From Streptomyces fulvoviolaceus (GTDB lineage: Bacteria > Actinomycetota > Actinomycetes > Streptomycetales > Streptomycetaceae), in contig NZ_JOEY01000009.1 of assembly GCF_000718165.1 (NCBI RefSeq), positions 124,001 through 188,000 on the forward strand: a stretch of 64,000 bases of DNA, given 5' to 3'. The notes under the pieces are model-generated. The model did not search any database, was not told the origin of the DNA, and was given only the letters and a program-made list of their open reading frames with translations. Within the stretch, counting starts at the first letter, position 1. Each line of letters opens with the position of its first letter. The translations under genes and the position numbers were made by a program. Below, piece by piece: positions 52,753 to 60,609 of the stretch.

Positions 52753-52942
52753 CTAGGGTCTGTCCGGCGGATCATGCCGGCGTCGCGGGGTCTGGTGCGC
52801 ACATCTGCCGCGTTGTCGTCGGTTGCCGACGCTCCGCGTCGACGCCCTCCTCCGCCTTGCAGCTGCACGCACCAGACCCCGCTCGGCTGCGCTGATCAGT
52901 GCCGCTTCTCGCAGCCGGCCTGATCCGCCGGACAGACCCTAG
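52753..52942. mobile_element. MITE-like palindromic element, 190 bases
   Basis: Ends are perfect 22-bp inverted repeats: the left copy starts CTAGGGTCTGTCCGGCGGAT at 52753, and the right copy ends at 52942. A second perfect inverted pair of 15 bases (GCGGGGTCTGGTGCG, 52785-52799 and 52868-52882) lies inside, so the whole element can fold as a long hairpin. It has no transposase. It sits between two paralogous amidohydrolase genes. Confidence 0.8.
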
Positions 52943-53011
52943 CCGGTATCTGATGGATCGTCAGATGCAGGCTAGGGCGAGGGCCCTACGACAGCAAGGG
53001 CTCTGTGGGGT

Positions 53012-54310
53012 TCAGCGTGCCGCGGCGGCCACCGCGGCACGCGCCCGCTCACGGAACGCCTCCAGCTTGTCCACCGGTTCCTTCAGCTGGTGACTGCGGG
53101 GGCGGATGGCGACGTCGTGCCCCTCGGCGGCCCTGCGCAGGGCGCCGACGGTGGCCCGGTCGCGCGGGATGTGGGCGAAGGGGTCGAAGGAGTACCAGCG
53201 CATGGCGTTCTCGTGGGTCATCTTCACGGTGTCCGCGTCCGGGACCTCGCAGCTCGTCAGGATGTCGTGGAGCTGCTCCGGCGCGTCCGGCCACAGGGAG
53301 TCGCTGTGCGGGTAGTCGCCCTCCCAGCAGATGTTGTCGATGCCGATGTCGTGGCGGAGCCGTACGCCGAGTTTGTCGGTGATGAAGCAGGTCAGGAAGT
53401 GCTCACGGAAGACCTCGGAGGGGAGCTTGCCGCCGAAGTCCTGGAGGGTCCAGGTCGCGTGCATCTCGAAGGTGCGGTCGACGCGCTCCAGGAAGTAGGG
53501 GATCCAGCCCGTACCGCCCTCCGAGAGGGCGATCTTCAGGTCCGGGAACTCCTTGAGGGCCCTGGACCACAGCAGGTCCGCGGCCGCCTGGACGAGGTTG
53601 ATCGGCTGGAGCGTGATCATCACGTCCGGCGGTGAGTCGACGGCCGGGATGGCGAGGCGGCCCGAGGAGCCGATGTGCACCGACAGCACGGTGTCGGTGT
53701 CGCAGGCCGCCTGCCACACCGGGTTCCAGTACGGGTCGTGGAAGCTCGGGTAGCCGAGGGCCGCCGGGTTCTCCGGGAAGGTCATCGAGTGACAGCCCTT
53801 GGCCGCCACCCGCCGTATCTCGGCGGCGGTGAGCTCGGCGCTCCAGATGGCGGGCAGGGCCATGGGAATGAAGCGGCCCGGGTAGGCGCCGCACCACTCG
53901 TCGATGTGCCAGTCGTTGTACGCCCGCACCAGCGCGAGGGAGAAGTCGCTGTCCTCGGTGGCGAACATCCGCGCCGAGAAGCCGGGGAAGGACGGGAAGT
54001 TCATCTGGGCGAGGACACCGCCCGCGTTCATGTCCTTGATCCGCTCATGGACGTCGTAGCAGCCGGGCCGGATCTCGTCCAGGCCTTGCGGGTCGAGGCC
54101 GTACTCCTCCTTGGGTCGCCCGGCGACCGCGTTGAGCGCGGCATTGCCGACGCTGTTGTCCCGGAACTGCCACCGGTCGCTGCCGTCCTCCCGGCGGACG
54201 AGCTTCGGGGCGTCGTCCAGGTACCGCTTCGGCAGGTGGTGCACGAAGATGTCCGGCGGCTCGATGATGTGGTCGTCCACGCTGATCAGGATCAGGTCGT
54301 CCCGCTCCAT
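53012..54310 (-). CDS. Amidohydrolase (TIM-barrel, amidohydrolase 2 family), paralogue B
   Basis: A protein of 432 residues with the same layout as its neighbour: ISVDDHIIEPPDIFVHHLPK, AQMNFPSFPGFSARMF, VRAYNDWHIDEWCG, VHIGSSGRLAIPAV, SEGGTGWIPYFLERVD and WEGDYPHSDSLWP. The shared motifs show that the pair arose by duplication. ATG 54310 follows AAGGGAACC. The C-terminus is Ala-rich. The substrate is unknown; presence beside dienelactone hydrolase and a reductase hints at an aromatic or small-acid catabolic group, which is weak inference. Confidence 0.88.
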   Translation of the reverse strand: MERDDLILISVDDHIIEPPDIFVHHLPKRYLDDAPKLVRREDGSDRWQFRDNSVGNAALNAVAGRPKEEYGLDPQGLDEIRPGCYDVHERIKDMNAGGVLAQMNFPSFPGFSARMFATEDSDFSLALVRAYNDWHIDEWCGAYPGRFIPMALPAIWSAELTAAEIRRVAAKGCHSMTFPENPAALGYPSFHDPYWNPVWQAACDTDTVLSVHIGSSGRLAIPAVDSPPDVMITLQPINLVQAAADLLWSRALKEFPDLKIALSEGGTGWIPYFLERVDRTFEMHATWTLQDFGGKLPSEVFREHFLTCFITDKLGVRLRHDIGIDNICWEGDYPHSDSLWPDAPEQLHDILTSCEVPDADTVKMTHENAMRWYSFDPFAHIPRDRATVGALRRAAEGHDVAIRPRSHQLKEPVDKLEAFRERARAAVAAAAR

Positions 54311-54408
54311 GACGGTTCCCTTCAGTCCCACGTCATGCAAAATTCCCACTCTCGATGAGCGATAATTCCATTCTCACCAGAGGGGAATCAAGCATCCGGA
54401 CGAAAGGA

Positions 54409-55149
54409 TCACAGGGTGCGGCCGAGCAGCTCCAGCAGCGCCGCCCAGTGACGGTCCGTCGCCTCAGCGCCGTACATCGCCGTGTCGGCCTGGGTGAAGC
54501 CGTGGTGGGCGCCTTCGTAGACCTCGGTGCGGTGCCGGACGCCCGCGGTGGCGAGGGCCTTGTCCAGGCGGGCGATCTGCTCGGCCGGATTGGTGGAGTC
54601 GTGGTCGGCGTGGCCGAAGTACAGCTCGGCGGTGATGCGTTCCGCCAGGAGGTGGGGGCTGTCGGGGGCGTCCGTGGCGAGGTACGCGCCGTGGAAGCCG
54701 GCCGCCGCGGCGACGCGGTCGGGGTGGGTGCCGGCGGTGCGCAGGGCCAGGCCCGCGCCCATGCAGTAGCCGGTGACGCCCACGGGGCCGTCGGTGGTCA
54801 GCGGGGAGGCGGCCAGCCAGTCCAGATAGACGGCGGCGTCCCGCATGGCGCCCTCGGGGGTGAGGGTGCGGGCGGCGGGGCCGAGCTGCTGGATGATCTC
54901 CGGGCGCTCGGCCGGGTTGATGAACTCCGGGAGTTCGACGACGGGGGCGCGGCCATGGCGGTAGAAGACGTTGGGGACCAGGACGGTGTAGCCGGCCTCG
55001 GCCAGCCGGTCCGCCATCGACTTCAGGTGCGGGCGCAGGCCGAAGGCGTCCATGTAGAGGAGGACGGCGGGGTGCGGGGCGCCGTCGGCAGGGAAGGCGA
55101 GGTAGGCGTCGGCGGTGCCGTCGGGGGTGGGGATGTCGAGCATGGTCAT
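54409..55149 (-). CDS. Dienelactone hydrolase family protein
   Basis: An alpha/beta hydrolase of 246 residues. The nucleophile is Cys129 in VTGYCMGAGLAL, the acid is in ELYFGHADHDSTNP and the His is in YEGAHHGFTQ, the Cys-Asp-His triad of dienelactone hydrolases. Such enzymes open cyclic lactones in chlorocatechol breakdown, but most Streptomyces members have unknown substrates. ATG 55149 or ATG 55143 could be the start. It lies 32 bases downstream of the F420-reductase-like gene on the same strand, so they are probably cotranscribed. Confidence 0.9.
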   Translation of the reverse strand: MTMLDIPTPDGTADAYLAFPADGAPHPAVLLYMDAFGLRPHLKSMADRLAEAGYTVLVPNVFYRHGRAPVVELPEFINPAERPEIIQQLGPAARTLTPEGAMRDAAVYLDWLAASPLTTDGPVGVTGYCMGAGLALRTAGTHPDRVAAAAGFHGAYLATDAPDSPHLLAERITAELYFGHADHDSTNPAEQIARLDKALATAGVRHRTEVYEGAHHGFTQADTAMYGAEATDRHWAALLELLGRTL

Positions 55150-55181
55150 GTCGTGCCTTTCGTACGGTGGTTCAGCGGCGG

Positions 55182-55901
55182 TCAGCTGGGGGCGACAGCG
55201 GCGTCGATGAGTTCCTTCACGCGCGCGGCAGGGACCGGGACGCCGCGCGACGCGAAGAACCAGCGCTGCGACTCCTCCTGGCTCAGGCCCTCGGGGCGCT
55301 CCCCCATGTACGGCTGGACATAGGCCGGGGTGCCGGGCGCGGTGCGCCAGCTGTCGGCGAGGGCGCCGGCGTCCACCGCGTCGTAGCCGAGGACGTCCAG
55401 CAGTTCCGTGACCTGCGCCTTGGCTGCCGCGTCCGCGCCTGCGACGGGCAGGGCGCTGCGGTCGGCCGCGCCGGCGGGACGGGCGAGGGTGGACAGGTGG
55501 TGGAAGTCGATGGTGTTGAACGCCTTCACCACGCGGGAGCCGGCGAGGTGCCGCTGCACCAGGGCGCTGGAGGTCAGCTCGCCCGAGTCCAGCTCGGCGA
55601 GGGGGCCGTCGCGGTCGGGGTAGTAGACCAGCGCGTCGATCACGGTCCGGTCGGCCAGGGCGGCTGCGGGCAGTTGCCCGTAGGCGTGGAACGGGACAGC
55701 CGCCACCACCAGGTCGCCGGCCCGCGCGGCCTCTTCGGGCGTGGCCGCGCGGGCGTTCGGGCCGAGGCCGGCGACGAGGTCGGCGAGGGTCTCGGGCCCG
55801 CGGGAGTTACTGACGACGACGTTCAGTCCGGCGGCGGCGGCCAGCCGGGCCACCGTGCCGCCGATCATGCCGCTGCCGATGATTCCGAGGGTGTGGGGCA
55901 T
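55182..55901 (-). CDS. NADPH-dependent F420 reductase-like oxidoreductase
   Basis: A Rossmann protein of 239 residues starting MPHTLGIIGSGMIGGTVARLAAAAG, then VVVSNSRGPETLADLV, VVAAVPFHAYGQLP, VIDALVYYPDRDG and KAFNTIDFHHL. The N-S-R-G-P segment resembles the NADP-binding loop of F420:NADPH oxidoreductases. F420 use is inferred. ATG 55901 is preferred (AGAGG eleven bases upstream); GTG 55910 is an in-frame alternative. It is divergent from the TetR gene, which probably regulates it. Confidence 0.87.
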   Translation of the reverse strand: MPHTLGIIGSGMIGGTVARLAAAAGLNVVVSNSRGPETLADLVAGLGPNARAATPEEAARAGDLVVAAVPFHAYGQLPAAALADRTVIDALVYYPDRDGPLAELDSGELTSSALVQRHLAGSRVVKAFNTIDFHHLSTLARPAGAADRSALPVAGADAAAKAQVTELLDVLGYDAVDAGALADSWRTAPGTPAYVQPYMGERPEGLSQEESQRWFFASRGVPVPAARVKELIDAAVAPS

Positions 55902-56012
55902 GGAGGTCACGGCCTCTCAGAAAGTGAGCGCTAGATATGAAACTGAGTGTCACGCTAGCCACTGAGATCCGCTCCTGCAAGTAAGGGTCGGACTGGGCGG
56001 TACGATCGCCGG
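55902..56012. promoter_or_regulatory. Shared divergent promoter region, F420 reductase / TetR regulator
   Basis: 111 bases of lower GC with two ACTGAG direct copies (near 55942 and 55961) around GTGTCACGCTAGCC. A TetR-type regulator would be expected to bind here, but no clear palindrome is visible. Confidence 0.4.
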
Positions 56013-56606
56013 GTGACCGGAACCGGGCGTACGACCACGAGAGACATCGCACGGGCCGCCGTACGGGCCGAGCTGGCCCAGGTGGCCTTCGAGCTGTTCC
56101 GCCGCGACGGCTTCGACAAGGTGACCCTCGATGACCTGGCCTCGGCCGCCGGGGTGTCCCGGAGCACCTTCCTGCGGTACTTCGGGACCAAGGAGGACGC
56201 CGTCCTCGGGGCGTTCGAGGGGCAGGACCAGCGGGTCGCCGACGCCCTGCGGGGGCGCCCTGCCGACGAGGACGACTGGACGGCCCTGCGGCACGCCCTG
56301 GACACCGTCATCGCGCGCTACCGGGAGGACCCGGACGGTGCGCTGGCCACGACACGGCTCGTGCGGGAGACACCGGCGCTGTGCGCCCGGCACCTGGAGA
56401 AGCAGCACGGCTGGGGGCCCGCGCTGGCCCAGGCACTCGCCGACCGGGCCGGTTCCGCCGAGCCGCCGACGCTCGGCCAGTCCGTACGGGCGGGCGCCGC
56501 GCTGCACTGCCTGAACGTCGCCATCGACCACTGGACCGCGTCCGACGGGCGTCTGGACCTGGTCACGTTGCTGGACGAGGCATTCGCGGCGCTCTCGGGC
56601 CGTTGA
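56013..56606 (+). CDS. TetR family transcriptional regulator
   Basis: A protein of 197 residues. The N-terminal helix-turn-helix has AFELFRRDGFDKVTLDDLASAAGVSRSTFLRYFGTKEDAVLGAF, a full TetR_N signature. The C-terminal ligand-binding part is of the MftR-like type (ALCARHLEKQHGWGPALAQAL). GTG 56013 is chosen since the frame opens there; the ribosome site is poor. The likely target is the divergent F420 reductase-dienelactone hydrolase unit. It is convergent with the TIGR03943 gene. Confidence 0.92.
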   Translation: MTGTGRTTTRDIARAAVRAELAQVAFELFRRDGFDKVTLDDLASAAGVSRSTFLRYFGTKEDAVLGAFEGQDQRVADALRGRPADEDDWTALRHALDTVIARYREDPDGALATTRLVRETPALCARHLEKQHGWGPALAQALADRAGSAEPPTLGQSVRAGAALHCLNVAIDHWTASDGRLDLVTLLDEAFAALSGR

Positions 56607-56619
56607 CCTGCAGCGACCG

Positions 56620-57324
56620 TCAGTTGTTCCAGGTCTCGTCGTAGGGGTCGTGCGGGGTCGGGACCGGTTTGGCCGACGTGACCTCGATGAACGGGATCGG
56701 GCCCTTGTTGACCGGATCCCTGGTCTGCTTCGTGGTGTACGTGCCGGTGATCTCCAGCCAGCTGTCCGGTTGGAGGACCGGCGGGATCGTGCCGGTCAGG
56801 CCCACCTTGACCGGCTGGGCGTCCGCCGCACAGCAGTTGAGGGCCATGCGGACCAGATAGGGCGCACCGGAGCGGTCCAGGGCCACGAAGCCGCTGATTC
56901 TGATCTGGCGGTCGGCGAGGTCACGGCCGTGTTCGTAGACCGCGCGGCCCGCGTAGTCGGCCAGGCTGAGGCGGAGCGGACCGTCGGCGGGGAGTTGCGC
57001 GTAGCCGTACGACTGCTGCAGTGCCGTACCGGTGCGCATGGCGCTGTAGGAGCCGAGGGCCGGCGGGGCGACCAGGATCAGGGCGAAGAGGGGGAGGACC
57101 AGGAGCCAGGAGACGCGCGGTTCGTGGTGAGCGTGCTCTTCCTTCTTGGCCCGCCACTCGTACCACGCCGTCGCCAGCGCCGTCGCGATCAGTACGACAC
57201 CTGCCGCGAGGACCAGCGGGCGCAGGCCCGCCTTGACGTAGCGCAGGTAGAGGTCGGTGAGGCCGGCGTGGAGCAGGGCCGCGCCGAGGAGGAACAGGAT
57301 CGCCGCCTGTGCCTGGCGGTTCAC
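56620..57324 (-). CDS. TIGR03943 family membrane protein (YcgQ-like)
   Basis: A protein of 234 residues with two N-terminal membrane helices and a third near 70-90, separated by a His-rich segment (KKEEHAHHEP) that could bind metal. The external domain contains RISGFVALDRSGAPYLVRMALNCCAADAQPVKVGL, where the Cys-Cys pair is conserved in the family. These proteins always pair with DUF318 permeases; a role in metal or small-molecule handling is guessed. GTG 57324 overlaps the permease stop (GTGA). Confidence 0.87.
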   Translation of the reverse strand: MNRQAQAAILFLLGAALLHAGLTDLYLRYVKAGLRPLVLAAGVVLIATALATAWYEWRAKKEEHAHHEPRVSWLLVLPLFALILVAPPALGSYSAMRTGTALQQSYGYAQLPADGPLRLSLADYAGRAVYEHGRDLADRQIRISGFVALDRSGAPYLVRMALNCCAADAQPVKVGLTGTIPPVLQPDSWLEITGTYTTKQTRDPVNKGPIPFIEVTSAKPVPTPHDPYDETWNN

Positions 57325-58346
57325 AGGAGCACCGCCCCGGTCAGGACCGACACCAGGACGGCCAGGGTGAAGGTGGCCGGGGCGAAGCGCAGGGCGAAGG
57401 CCCGGCCGAAGGTGCCCGCCTGCATCGCGAAGAGCTTGAGGTCGATCATCGGGCCCACCACCAGGAACGTCAGACGGGCGGTGAGCGAGAACTGGGTGAG
57501 TGACGCCGCCACGAACGCGTCCGCCTCCGAACAGATCGACAGGACCACGGCGAGGATCGCCAGGGCCAGGACGGACACGACCGGGTTGTCCGCCGCCGTG
57601 CTCAGCCAGGTCGCCGGGACCATGGCCTTGAGGGTCGCGGCCGCCATCGCGCCCACGACCAGGAACCCGCCCGCGTGCATCAGGTCGTGCCGGACCGAGC
57701 CCCAGAACGCCGCTCCCCTGCCCTGGCCTTCGTACGACTCCCGCGCCGGCGGGCGCAGCCAGTCGGGGTGGCCGAGGCGCAGCCACAGCCAGCCCATCGC
57801 GCAGGCCACCAGCAGGCTCGCGACGAGACGGGCCAGGACCATCTCCGGGTTGCCGGGGAAGGCCACGGCCGTCGCCGTCAGCACGATCGGGTTGATCGCA
57901 GGGGCGGAGAGCAGGAACGCCAGCGCCGCGGCCGGGGTGACACCCCGGCGGACCAGTGCCCCGGCCACCGGCACGGACGCGCATTCACAGCCGGGCAGCA
58001 CCACGCCCGCCACGCCGGCCACCGGGACCGCCAGGGCCGGTCTCTTCGGCAGCGCGCGGGCGAAGAACGACGGCGGCACGAACACCGCGATCGCCGCCGA
58101 CAGCAGGACACCGAGCACCAGGAAAGGCAGGGCCTGTACGAGCACCGCGACGAACACCGTCATCCAGCTCTGCATCACCGGCGCGCCGAGCGCCTGGCGG
58201 ACCGGCCCCTGGAACAGCACGACCAGGACCATCAACAGGGTCAGGACGAGCGGGGAGTTGAGCCGTCGGCCTTCTCCGTCGTCCGGTGCGGGAGCCTTTT
58301 CCTCGCCGGTTTCCCGCGTGGGCGGCGGTGCTTTGGTGACGGCCAC
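57321..58346 (-). CDS. DUF318 family permease (YcgR-like)
   Basis: A protein of 341 residues with eight or more membrane helices. Two hallmark motifs are GVVLPGCECASVPVAGALVRRG and LSICSEADAFVAASL, which carry conserved Cys residues inside the membrane. A Pro/Glu-rich cytoplasmic N-terminus precedes the first helix. The transported compound is unknown. Translationally coupled to the TIGR03943 partner. Expression control is not evident, and I found no Zur- or CopY-like box in the short upstream gap. Confidence 0.9.
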   Translation of the reverse strand: MAVTKAPPPTRETGEEKAPAPDDGEGRRLNSPLVLTLLMVLVVLFQGPVRQALGAPVMQSWMTVFVAVLVQALPFLVLGVLLSAAIAVFVPPSFFARALPKRPALAVPVAGVAGVVLPGCECASVPVAGALVRRGVTPAAALAFLLSAPAINPIVLTATAVAFPGNPEMVLARLVASLLVACAMGWLWLRLGHPDWLRPPARESYEGQGRGAAFWGSVRHDLMHAGGFLVVGAMAAATLKAMVPATWLSTAADNPVVSVLALAILAVVLSICSEADAFVAASLTQFSLTARLTFLVVGPMIDLKLFAMQAGTFGRAFALRFAPATFTLAVLVSVLTGAVLL

Positions 58347-58402
58347 GGCCGAGGTACCTCCGTAGGGCGCTGGTTTCCCTCCCCTCCAGTACGGCGGAGA
58401 GA

Positions 58403-60451
58403 GTGTGGACGTTCAGTCGACGTTCGATCCGTGCTGGAACCACCCGTCCCGGTAAGGCACTCTTTCCCCTCGTGGGGAGCGTTCCTAATCAGGGTCCAGG
58501 GCTGCCGGGCGATGCGTCGGCGCACATGGTGGTGTGCGGCGACGACGGGCTCGCGCACCGGCTGGCCGCCGAGCTGCGGGGTGTGTACGGCGAGCAGGTC
58601 ACGCTCGTCGTGCCGCCGTCCGAACGGTCCGTGCGGCCGCCGGTGGTCGGACGGGCCCGGGCGGCGTCCGCGCTGCTCGACCGGGTGGTGAACGCCGCCG
58701 CGGGCCTGACCGGCAACGGCAACGGCGGCGGCGCGAGCAGTGAACCGCCCGGGAACGTACGGGTCATGGAGGCCGCCGAGCCGACCGAGGACGCGCTGGG
58801 TGAGGCGGGCGTCGAACGGGCCGCCGCGCTCGCGCTCGTGTACGACGACGACGAGACCAACATCCGCGCCGCCCTCACCGCACGTCGGCTCAATCCCCGA
58901 CTGCGGCTCGTCCTGCGGCTCTACAACCGGCGGTTGGGACTGCACATCGAGGAACTCCTCGACCAGACCGCCGCGTTGGCGACCGGGGGCGGGGGCGCCG
59001 CCGGCTCCGGCTTCGACGCTTCCACGACCGTCCTGTCCGACGCCGACACCGCCGCACCCGCGCTGGCCGCCACCGCCCTCGCCGGCACCAGCAAGGTCGT
59101 CCAGACGGACGGGCTGCTGCTGCGGGCCGTGGAGCGGCCCCCGGCGCCGCCCGGGGCGGTGTCCGATCCGGGGCTGGCCACGCTCGCCCTGCTGTCCAGG
59201 ACCGTCAACGACCCGGCCTTCGCGGACGGTTCCGAGTCCCTGGGCGATCAGGGACCCCAGTTGCTGCCGGACGCGGCGACGGTGCGGGACGCCGTCGGGC
59301 GCGGGACCGTCGTGCTGGAACAGGTGTCGTACTCGGGGCCCTCCCTGTCCTCGGGGCGTGGTGGTGTCGTGCCGCCGTTCGCCTCGCTGTTCTCGCGGCG
59401 GCTTCGGTGGTCGCTGGCGGGGCTCGTGGGGTGCGTGGTCGCACTGGCCGTCGCTTTGTGGCTGGTGACCGGGATCCATCCGTTGAGTGCCTTCTATCTG
59501 ACGCTGCTCGACCTGTTCGCCATCGACGACCCCGCGATCGGGGAGTCCGTCGGGCGGCAGATCCTCCAACTGCTGTCCGGGCTCGTCGGGTTGCTGCTCC
59601 TTCCTGTGCTGTTGGCGGCGGTGCTCGAGGCGCTCGGTACCTTCCGGACCGCGTCCGCCCTGCGGAAGCCGCCGCGTGGGCTGAGTGGACATGTGGTGCT
59701 GCTCGGGCTCGGGAAGATCGGTACGCGGGTGCTGACCCGGTTGCGGGAGCTGCACATTCCCGTGGTGTGTGTCGAGTCGGATCCCGAGGCTCGTGGGCTT
59801 GCCACTGCTCGGCGGTTGCGGGTGCCCGTGGTGCTCGGGGACGTCACTCAGGAGGGGGTGCTGGAGGCCGCGAAGGTTCATCGGGCGGATGCGTTGCTCG
59901 CGGTGACCAGCGCGGACACGACGAATCTCGAGGCCGTGCTGTACGCGCGGGCCGTGCGGCCCGATCTGCGGGTGGTGCTGCGGCTGTACGACGACGACTT
60001 CGCGACCGCGGTGTACCGGACGCTGCGGGCCGCCCATCCCGGGGCCTCGACCCGGAGCCGGAGTGTGTCGCATCTGGCCGCGCCCGCGTTTGCCGGGGCG
60101 ATGATGGGGCGGCAGATTCTGGGGGCCATTCCGGTCGAGCGGCGGGTGTTGTTGTTCGCGGCTGTGGATGTGGGCGGGCATCCGCAGTTGGAGGGGAAGA
60201 CGGTGGGCGCGGCGTTTCGGGCGGGGGCGTGGCGGGTGCTCGCCCTGGATACGGCTGCATCGGCCTCCGGCGGGCGGCGGGAGGAGCCAGCCGTGGAGGA
60301 GGCGTATGAGGACGCTCCGGCGTCCGGGCTGGTGTGGGGGCTGCCGGATACGTATGTGTTGAAGGGGTCGGATCGGGTTGTGCTGGCGGCTACGCGGCGG
60401 GGGTTGGCGGAGTTGCTGGGGCGGCGGCCTCGGGAGCGGGCGGGCGCCTAG
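58403..60451 (+). CDS. RCK/TrkA-N domain channel-like membrane protein
   Basis: A protein of up to 682 residues. Two Rossmann RCK (TrkA-N) domains flank a membrane part: the first near 40-180 (MVVCGDDGLAHRLAAEL, YDDDETNIRAALTARRLNP), helices near 335-352 and 388-418, and the second from about 430 (HVVLLGLGKIGTRVLTRL, VVLGDVTQEGVLEAAKV, AVTSADTTNLEAVLYAR). This resembles CASTOR/POLLUX-like ion channels, but no K+ selectivity filter is visible. The start is uncertain: GTG 58403 has GGAGAGA upstream, and GTG 58472 or ATG 58526 are in-frame alternatives. Ion specificity is unknown. Confidence 0.85.
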   Translation: MWTFSRRSIRAGTTRPGKALFPLVGSVPNQGPGLPGDASAHMVVCGDDGLAHRLAAELRGVYGEQVTLVVPPSERSVRPPVVGRARAASALLDRVVNAAAGLTGNGNGGGASSEPPGNVRVMEAAEPTEDALGEAGVERAAALALVYDDDETNIRAALTARRLNPRLRLVLRLYNRRLGLHIEELLDQTAALATGGGGAAGSGFDASTTVLSDADTAAPALAATALAGTSKVVQTDGLLLRAVERPPAPPGAVSDPGLATLALLSRTVNDPAFADGSESLGDQGPQLLPDAATVRDAVGRGTVVLEQVSYSGPSLSSGRGGVVPPFASLFSRRLRWSLAGLVGCVVALAVALWLVTGIHPLSAFYLTLLDLFAIDDPAIGESVGRQILQLLSGLVGLLLLPVLLAAVLEALGTFRTASALRKPPRGLSGHVVLLGLGKIGTRVLTRLRELHIPVVCVESDPEARGLATARRLRVPVVLGDVTQEGVLEAAKVHRADALLAVTSADTTNLEAVLYARAVRPDLRVVLRLYDDDFATAVYRTLRAAHPGASTRSRSVSHLAAPAFAGAMMGRQILGAIPVERRVLLFAAVDVGGHPQLEGKTVGAAFRAGAWRVLALDTAASASGGRREEPAVEEAYEDAPASGLVWGLPDTYVLKGSDRVVLAATRRGLAELLGRRPRERAGA

Positions 60452-60503
60452 GGGGCGGGCCGGGCTTCTTTTCTCGCCCCCGCCGCCCCTACCCGTCCCA
60501 TCC

Positions 60504-60597
60504 CCAGGGGGCTCCGCCCCCTGGACCCCCGATCGGCCCTGAAGGGGCGTCGTCCTCAAACGCCGGACGGGCTGGAAGTGCCTGGACCGGCGTTGAG
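60504..60597. repeat. Intergenic palindromic repeat pair
   Basis: Two hairpins: CCAGGGGGC-TCC-GCCCCCTGG (60504-60524), and CTCAAACGCCGG with CCGGCGTTGAG (around 60555-60597, one bulged A). Both are frequent in Streptomyces intergenic DNA and may terminate the convergent RCK and S9 peptidase genes. Confidence 0.7.
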
Positions 60598-60609
60598 GAG
60601 GCGCCCCGG

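Noticed and set aside
55940-55970. Palindromic TetR operator between the F420 reductase and TetR genes
   Set aside because: GCTAGC is self-complementary, but the flanking bases do not extend the symmetry; only short direct repeats are present.
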